From DASRHT01 sp035650355 (GTDB taxonomy: Bacteria > Chloroflexota > Ktedonobacteria > Ktedonobacterales > Ktedonobacteraceae): DNA of 64,000 nt. Below, piece after piece: positions 18,684 through 26,187 of the stretch; position 1 is the first letter of the stretch, and each line of letters starts with the position of its first letter. The stretch covers positions 62,001-126,000 of the forward strand of contig DASRHT010000018.1 of the NCBI GenBank assembly GCA_035650355.1. Reading direction: 5' to 3'. The translations under genes were made by a program, and so were the position numbers. The notes under the pieces are model-generated. The model was not told where the DNA came from, did no database searches, and saw only the letters and a program-made list of their open reading frames with translations.

Positions 18684-19703
18684 ATGCAAGTGTCAACGGA
18701 GAAATCACCCTATACGTTCGTGCAGTTCGTAGCTTATAATATCATCACTCATCCTCCTTTTGTCCCTTTTGCAGACCCATCGAGTCCTGCAAGACCCATG
18801 AGCCTCGAAGAAGACGCGCGGCTGAGAGCCTGGAACATCTGTAACGTCATTGATTTTTGTCAAAAATTTGTAGAAGATGATCCACAAGTGCTAAAAGTGT
18901 TCCTGGCGCCTGAATTCTTTTTCAGACCGGTTGTTGGCGTTGGCAAGCCGTCAGATGTCCGGTTGTATTCAAATGAGAGCTTCAATGAAATAGTAAATAT
19001 CATCCTGAAGCACTGTCGGCAAAGGGCATACAACAACTGGTTCATTGTGCCTGGAAGCATTCTGTCGATGGAATTTAGTACAGGCTATATGCCGGTGACT
19101 GTCCCCTCGGCAACCGGGCCTGCCACGTTCCCGACGCCGGTCCCAGTCCCGGCCTACTTTAACACAGTAGCTTATTTCTATAACGAAGGGAAAGAGATCA
19201 CCTCAGGGCTTGTTCATAAGTTGCATTTCTCTAACATTGATGGCCTCAATACCGCATACCAGGCTCCTGGTAAGGAGCTCTATACAAAATATATTATTGA
19301 CACCAACAGGCCCATCTCGCTACTGGGGAAACTTCAGATCGGCATTGAGATTTGTCTTGATCATGCCCAACATGCTGTCGAAGGACAAATTCAGCAACAG
19401 GGACTTGGTTGGCAATGGCTCAATATACAGTTGCTAACCTCTTGCGGCATGATGGCAATACCAGCGAGCATCAGAGTCAGGAATGAAGGATATTTCTTCC
19501 GTTGTGATGGACATCCCAACATGGTGGGATCAAACCTCTACCGGGTTCTCTGGCGCGGTTACACCATAGACATGAGTCAGCAGGCAATGCCTCAGAGGAA
19601 ACTCGATCTTCCACCGGAGTTGCAGATAAGAAGAGATCTTCATATCAACCGACCTGCTTACATGGATATCTATCCGAAACTAGTATTGCGTGGTAGTCAG
19701 TGA
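18684..19703 (+). CDS. Nitrilase-superfamily carbon-nitrogen hydrolase
   Basis: A 339-residue protein with the Glu-Lys-Cys triad of the nitrilase fold: Glu77 in LAPEFFF, Lys179 in VHKLHF and Cys224 in GIEICLDH. Members hydrolyse amides or nitriles; the substrate is not evident. A second ATG at 18676 lies in another frame and stops after 20 codons; it is closer to the ribosome site (GAGGAAGG) than the ATG at 18684, so start choice here deserves care. It may be co-transcribed with the large orphan gene upstream. Confidence 0.75.
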   Translation: MQVSTEKSPYTFVQFVAYNIITHPPFVPFADPSSPARPMSLEEDARLRAWNICNVIDFCQKFVEDDPQVLKVFLAPEFFFRPVVGVGKPSDVRLYSNESFNEIVNIILKHCRQRAYNNWFIVPGSILSMEFSTGYMPVTVPSATGPATFPTPVPVPAYFNTVAYFYNEGKEITSGLVHKLHFSNIDGLNTAYQAPGKELYTKYIIDTNRPISLLGKLQIGIEICLDHAQHAVEGQIQQQGLGWQWLNIQLLTSCGMMAIPASIRVRNEGYFFRCDGHPNMVGSNLYRVLWRGYTIDMSQQAMPQRKLDLPPELQIRRDLHINRPAYMDIYPKLVLRGSQ

Positions 19704-19724
19704 TGTTTCCTTTGGCCCGGGATA

Positions 19725-19760
19725 GGAGCCAGGATGGCCCTTACGTCCATCCTGGCCTCC
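19725..19760. terminator. Hairpin between convergent genes
   Basis: GCCAGGATGG at 19728-19737 pairs with CCATCCTGGC at 19747-19756 around a nine-base loop, with outer GGAG/CTCC extending it. It lies between two converging genes and could stop transcription from both sides. No clear T-run. Confidence 0.55.
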
Positions 19761-19789
19761 GCTTTGTCACTTACTGAGATGAGATCGCC

Positions 19790-21652
19790 TTAGCAGAGGA
19801 CGGCAACGATGGTCCCTATTCCGGCATGGCCCGGATCAGGAGCGTAGCCCGGGTCTACTTTGACGATGACGACGCTGATGGTATTGCCAGAGATGCTGCT
19901 ACCACTCTTCGTAATCATGCTTGAGACGATGACTGCGGTATATGTGGGAACGGACGAGGGCGGAGCCGAGCTATTCCCAGGACTGCTTGTCCAGGAGGTG
20001 CCGCAAACAGGCGGGGCGAGCGAGTCCTCAAAGCCTTTGAAAGAGCTAGGAGCCGAGCCGCCGCTAAGCTGATTGTTCTTCGCCCACTGCGCACCCCAGA
20101 AGGTGACGCTCTGACCGACCGGAGCATTGCCTGCGCTCTGGTCGCCGACGGTGAAGGCGCCGCCACTCGTGTAGGCAAAGACCAGAGGAGCGGGAAGGCC
20201 CGTGGTTGATGAGGCCAGGAAGGAATCATCACCAGCGAAAGAAGCTGTCGCGGTATTGGGGCCAAGCGGCTGCGATACCGTGATGCTGCACGAGACCGCG
20301 CCGGTCGCGTCAGAGGTGCCTGTACAGCTCTGAGTGTTGGGATCGCTGCCCAGAGTGAGCGTCACGCTCTCCCCGGCGATGGGATCGGAGTCCTGCGTGG
20401 TCAACTGCGCTGTCAGGGTTGCGGGCTGGCCGTTGGCGATAAGGCTCGGGCCGGTATAGACCAGCAGGGAAGGCGTCGGACCAACCGGACCATCGTTCAA
20501 GCTCGTCACCGTAATGCCGTCGTAATTATAGGTCGGATCGTCCTGGATGCTGGTAATCGTCACCCCGCCTGTGCCGTTGTTATCAGCGAGCTGATCGGTT
20601 TTACGGATATGCACGCCTCCCGTGGTGCCATTGTAGTTGCTGGTCCAGGTAAAGCCATTGCCCAGATTCTTCGCGGTCCCATCGAAATTTACCCCGGCCA
20701 GGCGTGTGCTATACCCTCCGAAGCTTCCTGCTGGTTCCGACGTATTGTCGCATTTGACGGTACCGGCATCAAATCCGTGGGGGAGGCAACCATCGGCTGG
20801 AGCGTCATGGAACGTCATCCCCGTGGCGGTCTGGTGCTGTGGCAGGTCATTATTGGGATCGTAGTAGAAAGGAAAGCTAAAATCGGGAGGGTTGCCATCA
20901 TCGTACCCACCGCCTTGTGGGGGATCGCTATATGGGGTGGTCGCGCTCGTCAATCGCACATGGCCGTTGACGTTCGGGCGAAACGCTCCGCCGAGATTTC
21001 GCGCGAAGAACTCGCTGGGATCGGCCTGATGTGTCACTTTTTGAATCCAATCGAACGTCTTAAACCCGCACAACTCAGCCGCCTGTGCAAGGGTCAGGCC
21101 CAGATTGGGGGTGAAGGTCGCATCGATATTAGCGCCATTGGCCTGGACCTTCACAGACTTTTTGATGGCATCCTGACAGGAGATAGCGTTAGCAACCGCA
21201 TCTTCAAGCGAGAAAAAGTCCGTACCGCCTTTGGCTGGGATGGGGTTGATGAACTTGACGGTCCCGCTTGTCTGAGAGGGGTCAATATTGGCAAAAAACG
21301 CGTTAGGACCGCCATAGCCGGTGCCATCCTGTGCATTGCCCGCGACCCCGAAGGTATCAATACCATCTCCATCAAAAGAGAAAATAGGTAGAGCCGACTT
21401 CAAGCCCAGCGCATGGATAGGAAGCTTGCTATTATTCACCACCCCCACCAGCGTGTCTTCAATACCATCAAATGGCCCCTGCCCCGTCGAGGCAACGGTG
21501 GCCCCGTCGTTGGTAATGGTAATGATAATCCCGCAATCGGTGTCCTGCCCAACGGCTGGACAGACCCCAGCGGCATGGGCGGCACCTCTGGGGATCGCTA
21601 AGACGCCAAGCAGCAAGATGACGATGGCGAATACTTTCGCGAGGTCTTTCAC
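19790..21652 (-). CDS. Secreted protein with Ig-like repeat
   Basis: A 620-residue protein beginning with a signal peptide (positive MKDLAK, then a hydrophobic run to about residue 23, cleavage likely after AHA near 28). The start is GTG with GGAGAAAG upstream. The body has little charge and many Gly, Thr, Ser and Asn. Residues about 400-490 resemble a bacterial Ig-like domain (GQPATLTAQL, SVTLTL, ATGAVSCSITV). Cysteines near both ends could form disulfides. No sorting signal or transmembrane anchor was seen, so it is probably released or loosely attached. Function unknown. Confidence 0.8.
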   Translation of the reverse strand: MKDLAKVFAIVILLLGVLAIPRGAAHAAGVCPAVGQDTDCGIIITITNDGATVASTGQGPFDGIEDTLVGVVNNSKLPIHALGLKSALPIFSFDGDGIDTFGVAGNAQDGTGYGGPNAFFANIDPSQTSGTVKFINPIPAKGGTDFFSLEDAVANAISCQDAIKKSVKVQANGANIDATFTPNLGLTLAQAAELCGFKTFDWIQKVTHQADPSEFFARNLGGAFRPNVNGHVRLTSATTPYSDPPQGGGYDDGNPPDFSFPFYYDPNNDLPQHQTATGMTFHDAPADGCLPHGFDAGTVKCDNTSEPAGSFGGYSTRLAGVNFDGTAKNLGNGFTWTSNYNGTTGGVHIRKTDQLADNNGTGGVTITSIQDDPTYNYDGITVTSLNDGPVGPTPSLLVYTGPSLIANGQPATLTAQLTTQDSDPIAGESVTLTLGSDPNTQSCTGTSDATGAVSCSITVSQPLGPNTATASFAGDDSFLASSTTGLPAPLVFAYTSGGAFTVGDQSAGNAPVGQSVTFWGAQWAKNNQLSGGSAPSSFKGFEDSLAPPVCGTSWTSSPGNSSAPPSSVPTYTAVIVSSMITKSGSSISGNTISVVIVKVDPGYAPDPGHAGIGTIVAVLC

Positions 21653-22116
21653 AGTTCTTTCTCCTTGTCTTCGAGTGTGTTCACGGGGGCTACATTCAAT
21701 GGTGCGACAGGAAATCTCCAGCTTGACGACTAGTCATTTGCCTATATCTCCTGTTATCTGTGAGTAGATAAATATACATGCTAATTATATCTTATACGTC
21801 AACTATATGATCCGCTCTTTTTACATATTTAGCCTTCGACATTGATTACAGTTGTTTGTGCAAATCGCACTTGAGCAAAGGGCCATAGCGGAAGTTCTTC
21901 TTCCCCGCGCAATATGCGACCATTTTTCCTACAGAGGAGGCGCGACACAACTCCTTGTCTATAGCAGGACGAAGCGCCATGAAGAGCTGCTCTTTGCTGG
22001 CGAAATCTCAAAGACATGTGATACGCTAAAAATCCCTCGATTGGACCGGGGTGCGATGTCGTTTCTTTCAAGATATGGTTGAGCATGGCGATATGCTCTT
22101 AGATGGGATAAAACAC
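21653..22116. other. Divergent promoter region
   Basis: About 460 bases upstream of the secreted protein (minus) and the peptidase (plus). The part 21720-21840 is AT-rich. I see no gene, repeat or clear promoter in it. Confidence 0.4.
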
Positions 22117-23391
22117 ATGAGCATGCCGTTTATTGAGATAGAGCAGCACGCGTTGAGTGCATTGGACGAAGCAGGGCTGCTAAACACCCTGCGCGAACTG
22201 CTGCGGATTCCTAGCGTGACGGGGCGCGAGGCTGAGGCGCAGCGCTGGCTGGGCGAGCAGATGCGCGTGGCAGGTCTGGCGGTGGATATGTGGACGATTG
22301 ACGTCGAGCAGTTGCGCAGACGCGCTGATTTCCCAGGCATGGAAGTAGAGCGCGCAGGTCACGAGGCGCTAGGGCTGGTAGGAAGCTGGCAGGGGAGCGA
22401 GGGAACGGGCAAGCGCCTGATCTTTAACGGTCATATTGATGTGGTGCCTGAGGGTGATCATGCCAACTGGCAGCACGATCCCTGGGGTGGTGAGCTGGAT
22501 GGCGCGTTGATTTATGGGCGTGGAGCCGGTGATATGAAGGGCGGGCTGATCGCTGCGTTTTACGCCATCAAGACGCTCAAGGATGCTGGCGTGCCGCTAC
22601 ACGGGTCGTTGTTGTTGCAGAGCGTTATCGGTGAGGAGGATGGCGGCCTGGGCACCTTCGCGACCCTGTTGCGGGGGCATAAAGGAGATGCGGCGATCAT
22701 CTGCGAGCCGACCAGGCTGAACCTGATTCCTGCCCAGGCGGGTGCGCTGACTTTTACCCTGAGGATTGCTGGCAAGTCGGCGCACGCCAGCACGCGTCTG
22801 GAAGGAGTCAGTGCGATTGAGAAATATCTGGACGTTCATCATGCGCTCATCCAATTAGAGCAAGAGCGCAACCGAGATGTCAAACATCCACTGCTGAGTA
22901 AGCTAACACTGCCGTATCCCTTGAGCATCGGACGTGTGCAGGCGGGCAACTGGTCTTCCTCAGTGCCCGAAGAACTGACCTGTGAAGGGCGCATCGGCGT
23001 CGCAGTAGGAGAAAGCGTCAGGGAAGTGCGCGAACTCTTTGAGCGGACCCTGCACGACCTGGCAGAGGCCGATCCCTGGCTGAGAGAGCATCCTATAGAG
23101 GTTAGCTGGACCGGCGGGCAATTTGAGAGCGGAGAGATTGCGCCTGATCATTCCCTGGTACAACTCTGCGGAGAGGCCATGCGCGATCTGACCGGCGCGT
23201 CGCCAGAGATCGAAGGCGCGCTGTACGGCTCGGATTTACGCCTGCTCGTCAATATGGGGCATATTCCCGCGCTACTTTTTGGGCCGGGCGACGTGCGCGT
23301 CGCCCATATGCCCGATGAGCATGTGAGCAGCGCAGAGGTCATTCTAGCTGCACGAGCCTATATGCTAGCTGCGTTGCGCTATTTGAGATAA
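22117..23391 (+). CDS. M20-family metallopeptidase (ArgE/DapE-like deacylase)
   Basis: A protein of about 424 residues with the M20 metal site: His-x-Asp in GHIDVVPEGD, Asp in GRGAGDMKGG, Glu-Glu in GEEDGGLG and Glu in CEPTRL, plus the lid domain (KSAHASTRLEG). Such enzymes use two zinc ions to hydrolyse N-acyl amino acids or small peptides (acetylornithine and succinyl-diaminopimelate are classical substrates). The start is uncertain: in-frame GTG at 22051 and ATGs at 22075, 22093 and 22117 all lack a strong ribosome site. I chose 22117 because the family similarity begins just after it. Monocistronic. Confidence 0.88.
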   Translation: MSMPFIEIEQHALSALDEAGLLNTLRELLRIPSVTGREAEAQRWLGEQMRVAGLAVDMWTIDVEQLRRRADFPGMEVERAGHEALGLVGSWQGSEGTGKRLIFNGHIDVVPEGDHANWQHDPWGGELDGALIYGRGAGDMKGGLIAAFYAIKTLKDAGVPLHGSLLLQSVIGEEDGGLGTFATLLRGHKGDAAIICEPTRLNLIPAQAGALTFTLRIAGKSAHASTRLEGVSAIEKYLDVHHALIQLEQERNRDVKHPLLSKLTLPYPLSIGRVQAGNWSSSVPEELTCEGRIGVAVGESVREVRELFERTLHDLAEADPWLREHPIEVSWTGGQFESGEIAPDHSLVQLCGEAMRDLTGASPEIEGALYGSDLRLLVNMGHIPALLFGPGDVRVAHMPDEHVSSAEVILAARAYMLAALRYLR

Positions 23392-23392
23392 A

Positions 23393-23427
23393 GCAGGGCT
23401 TTTCCGTGTTCCTCTCCTCTTGCGAGC
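23393..23427. repeat. Fragment of the copy-B-type end, abutting repeat copy A
   Basis: The sequence from 23393 (GCAGGGCTTTTCCGTGTT and on to CTCTCCTC) matches the inverted right end of the element at 29100-29259. It directly abuts the left terminal repeat of copy A, so one element seems to have inserted into or beside another. Confidence 0.6.
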
Positions 23428-23591
23428 AGGGCCTCGCAAAAGTCGCTGCACGCGCTGACTGCTCGCGCCACAGGCGCTCACAGGGAGAGGAAGGTGCTGG
23501 CGGTGGGCACAGCCCACCGCCAGCACCTTCCTCTCCCCAACGGCTCGCTTGCGAGCCGTTCAGGATGAAAAGACCACTTTTGCGAAGCCCT
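23428..23591 (+). repeat. Palindromic MITE-like repeat, copy A
   Basis: A ~164 bp element with terminal inverted repeats (AGGGCCTCGCAAAAG left, CTTTTGCGAAGCCCT right). The centre is a perfect 26 bp stem, 23483-23508 with 23512-23537, and a three-base ACA loop. The same element is at 41286-41451 in the opposite orientation. No coding capacity. Confidence 0.8.
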
Positions 23592-23612
23592 ATGTGAGAT
23601 AAAGAGAATCGA

Positions 23613-23642
23613 TTGACGCCTATCGGAATGACATGGTATCAT
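23613..23642 (+). promoter_or_regulatory. Candidate promoter with long leader upstream of RNA methyltransferase gene
   Basis: TTGACG at 23613-23618 and TATCAT at 23637-23642 are 18 bases apart, close to a sigma-70-type consensus. Transcription from here would give a leader of about 370 bases before the methyltransferase ATG. The leader holds a perfect 12 bp stem (next entry) but no gene that I can support. Confidence 0.5.
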
Positions 23643-23729
23643 AGGCCCATGAAATTGGTAGACACCCTCAATAACCAGAAATTTCAGGGATGGATGAGCC
23701 ACCGCAGTCATATGCTCACAGGCATCCCC

Positions 23730-23766
23730 GCCGCATAAGCCCGGCACACTGATTGGCTTATGCGGC
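23730..23766 (+). other. 12 bp perfect hairpin in leader region
   Basis: GCCGCATAAGCC at 23730-23741 pairs with GGCTTATGCGGC at 23755-23766 around a 13-base loop. It lacks a T-run, so it is not an obvious terminator. It may be part of a structured leader RNA or a protein binding site. Confidence 0.5.
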
Positions 23767-24017
23767 TGAACAACGGTGCCACTCCTCTTGCTTCCCTCGA
23801 TGATCTTCTCATCGAGGAATAGAGCTGTGTGGCTCGTTTGCTTCCTCATTTCAAGACCACGTTCCTCTCTTGTGACCGGGCAGCGCGCCGTCTCTCTGCC
23901 TGCTGACCGGCTCGATCCACCTGCATGCATGTCCGTGTTCCTCTGACAGACGAGACCGCGTGCTTCTCGCTATGTTGTTCCACAAAATTGTCTGTTAGAG
24001 AAAGAGAGAAATCCATC

Positions 24018-24869
24018 ATGACCCATGCACGCGATAGCACGAATCAGCCTGACTCATCTGAGATCATCATGAGCAGAAATAACCCTAAGATCAAGCAACT
24101 GCGGACGCTCCTCAAGCGATCAGCACGCGAACAAACCGGACTGGCTTTGATCGAGGGGTTGCGCCTGGTTACCGAGGCGCTACGCGTTCCTGATCGCGTT
24201 CGTCAGCTCATTGTAGCGCCACAGTTGCTGAAGAGTCCTCATGGACAGGAACTGGTGCGATTGCAGCAGACCACTAGAGGCGTCCCCATCCTCTTTGTCG
24301 GTCCAGAAGCCTTTGAGAGCTTGTCTCAGAAGGACGGTCCGCAGGGGATCGCCGCCGTAATCTCTCAGCGTTGGGAGCCACTTGACCAGGTCCGACTCTC
24401 CCCGGGAAGCTATTGGGTGGCCCTTGAGGCGATTCAAGACCCTGGCAACCTGGGAACGATCTTGCGGAGTTGTGATGCCACCGGCTGTCAGGGCGTCTTC
24501 CTGCTTGATGAGGCCACCGATCCCTATGATCCCACAGCGCTGCGAGCCAGTATGGGCGCCATCTTTTCCCTGCGCCTGGTGCAGACGAGTTTTCACGCGT
24601 TCATAGCGTGGAAAGACCGGCATCGCTATACTGTCGTTGGCACATCCGATGCCGCAGCACGGCATTATAGAGACATCGAGTATCCCTCTCCCGTCGTTCT
24701 ACTCATGGGAAGCGAACGCCGGGGGCTTCTGCCTGAGCACCAGACAGACTGCGATCTCATGGTCAGTATTCCGATGCGTGGCGCCTGCGATTCGCTCAAT
24801 GTCGCTATTGCCACTGCTATTGTTCTCTATGAAATTGTCGATCAACGACGGCAACAACGAAAAGGGTGA
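24018..24869 (+). CDS. SpoU/TrmH-family RNA 2'-O-methyltransferase
   Basis: A 283-residue SPOUT enzyme. An N-terminal substrate-binding part (KQLRTLLKR, LIEGLRLVTEAL) precedes the knot domain with the three SpoU motifs: motif 1 IQDPGNLGTILRSCDA, motif 2 LLMGSERRGL and motif 3 IPMRGACDSLNVAIA. These enzymes methylate a ribose 2'-OH in rRNA or tRNA using S-adenosylmethionine; the target base is not evident. ATG 24018 follows AGAGAG; an open frame continues 31 codons upstream but lacks family similarity. Confidence 0.9.
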   Translation: MTHARDSTNQPDSSEIIMSRNNPKIKQLRTLLKRSAREQTGLALIEGLRLVTEALRVPDRVRQLIVAPQLLKSPHGQELVRLQQTTRGVPILFVGPEAFESLSQKDGPQGIAAVISQRWEPLDQVRLSPGSYWVALEAIQDPGNLGTILRSCDATGCQGVFLLDEATDPYDPTALRASMGAIFSLRLVQTSFHAFIAWKDRHRYTVVGTSDAAARHYRDIEYPSPVVLLMGSERRGLLPEHQTDCDLMVSIPMRGACDSLNVAIATAIVLYEIVDQRRQQRKG

Positions 24870-25033
24870 AAAGATATCAATATAAATGAGGAGAGAATGC
24901 CGCTGCATCCAAAGGATGCGCGTCCCGTGGGATAAAGGGCCGATTTCGCCCTCTTTCCATGATAAGATGTGAGGAGTGAACAATTCCCAAAGATGCAGCT
25001 CCAACTGGAGATAGAACAGGAAATGAAGGTAGC

Positions 25034-26122
25034 ATGATGACTCTGGATATTGCACGGCAGCGGCTTTCTCACCAGCACCTCATGCAGCATACGTTGGAAT
25101 CTCCTCAATCGCTCGTGGAGTGGTTCGGGGCAGTCCAGGCTCAGGATTTTGCGGCAGCTAAATGGGCACTCGGCCTGCGCCTGCCAGCGTTGACGGACGA
25201 TGACCTTGAGCAGGCATTTGCCAGTGGGGCCATCCTGCGCACCCATGTGATGCGTCCCACCTGGCATCTGGTCTCCCCGGCTGATATTGGCTGGCTCCTC
25301 GCCCTCACCGCTCCGCGCGTACAGGCAGCTATAGCTTCCTATGATCGTCATATGGAATTAGACGAGATGACGTTCGGGCGAACAAATACCATACTGGCAG
25401 CGGCGCTACAGGGCGGCAAGCAGCTCACGCGCGACGAACTCGCCGCTGCGCTTGAGCAAGCCGGTATCGCCACTGCTAATAGGCAACGGCTCACTCAGAT
25501 CATGATGCGAGCGGAACTGGATGGCGTGATCTGTAGTGGCGCGCGGCGAGGCAAGCAATTCACGTACGCGCTCCTGGCCGAGCGAGCGTCTCACACCCGT
25601 TCTTTCTCTCGCGAAGAAGCGCTGGCGGAACTGACCTTACGTTACTTTCGCAGTCATGGTCCCGCGACTGTACAGGATTGCGCCTGGTGGTCAGGACTGA
25701 CCGGATTTGAGGTGAGAGCAGGTCTTGCATTGGTGGCATCCCACCTGCTGAATGAAACCATCGACGGACAGACCTACTGGTTTCCCCAATCTTCACACCC
25801 GACGCAGGTAGATGCCCAAACGGCCTACTTACTGCCAAATTATGACGAGTATACTGTTGGCTATACAGACCGCCGTGCCATCTTTGATGCTACACATGCC
25901 CATAAGCTCGACCCGCGTGGTGGCCTGCTGGCGAGCACAATGATGCTCGATGGTCAGGTCATCGGGACCTGGAAGCGCACGTTCAAGAAAAACATCGTTG
26001 TCATCACAGCCAATTCCTTTGTGCCTTTGAGTGATGCGGAGACGCACGCCTTCGCGGCAGCGGCCAACCGTTATGGGCAGTTTCTTCGGATGTCCGTTGA
26101 TGCCTCCTGGCAGGCCGTTTAA
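25034..26122 (+). CDS. Winged-helix DNA-binding protein of the AlkZ/HTH_42 family
   Basis: A 362-residue protein of the HTH_42 (DUF1006) family. The start, LDIARQRLSHQHL, and the QAQDF string at residues 35-39 fit the QxQ motif of AlkZ-type DNA glycosylases, which unhook DNA crosslinks and remove alkylated bases. MRPTWHLV (about residues 75-85) is also family-typical. ATG 25034 follows GAAGG. Monocistronic; converges with the LuxR-type gene without a visible terminator. Enzyme activity is inferred from the motif only; many relatives are uncharacterised. Confidence 0.8.
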   Translation: MMTLDIARQRLSHQHLMQHTLESPQSLVEWFGAVQAQDFAAAKWALGLRLPALTDDDLEQAFASGAILRTHVMRPTWHLVSPADIGWLLALTAPRVQAAIASYDRHMELDEMTFGRTNTILAAALQGGKQLTRDELAAALEQAGIATANRQRLTQIMMRAELDGVICSGARRGKQFTYALLAERASHTRSFSREEALAELTLRYFRSHGPATVQDCAWWSGLTGFEVRAGLALVASHLLNETIDGQTYWFPQSSHPTQVDAQTAYLLPNYDEYTVGYTDRRAIFDATHAHKLDPRGGLLASTMMLDGQVIGTWKRTFKKNIVVITANSFVPLSDAETHAFAAAANRYGQFLRMSVDASWQAV

Positions 26123-26187
26123 CCAACACCTTGAATAATCTGGGGCTTCAGACGCTGTATCGCTTGTTACACCTGGAGAAAGAGAGG

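Noticed and set aside
20609..21391. 260-codon plus-strand frame opposite the secreted protein gene
   Set aside because: It lies entirely within a well-supported minus-strand gene with a signal peptide, and its product has no domain; a shadow of biased codon use.
23483..23537. Large hairpin as a possible intrinsic terminator of the M20 gene
   Set aside because: It is part of a repeated element found in four places with different neighbours, so it is not a gene-specific terminator.
23650..23720. tRNA-like string (AAATTGGTAGACACC) resembling a leucine tRNA D-arm
   Set aside because: No acceptor stem, anticodon stem or T-arm can be folded around it; chance similarity.
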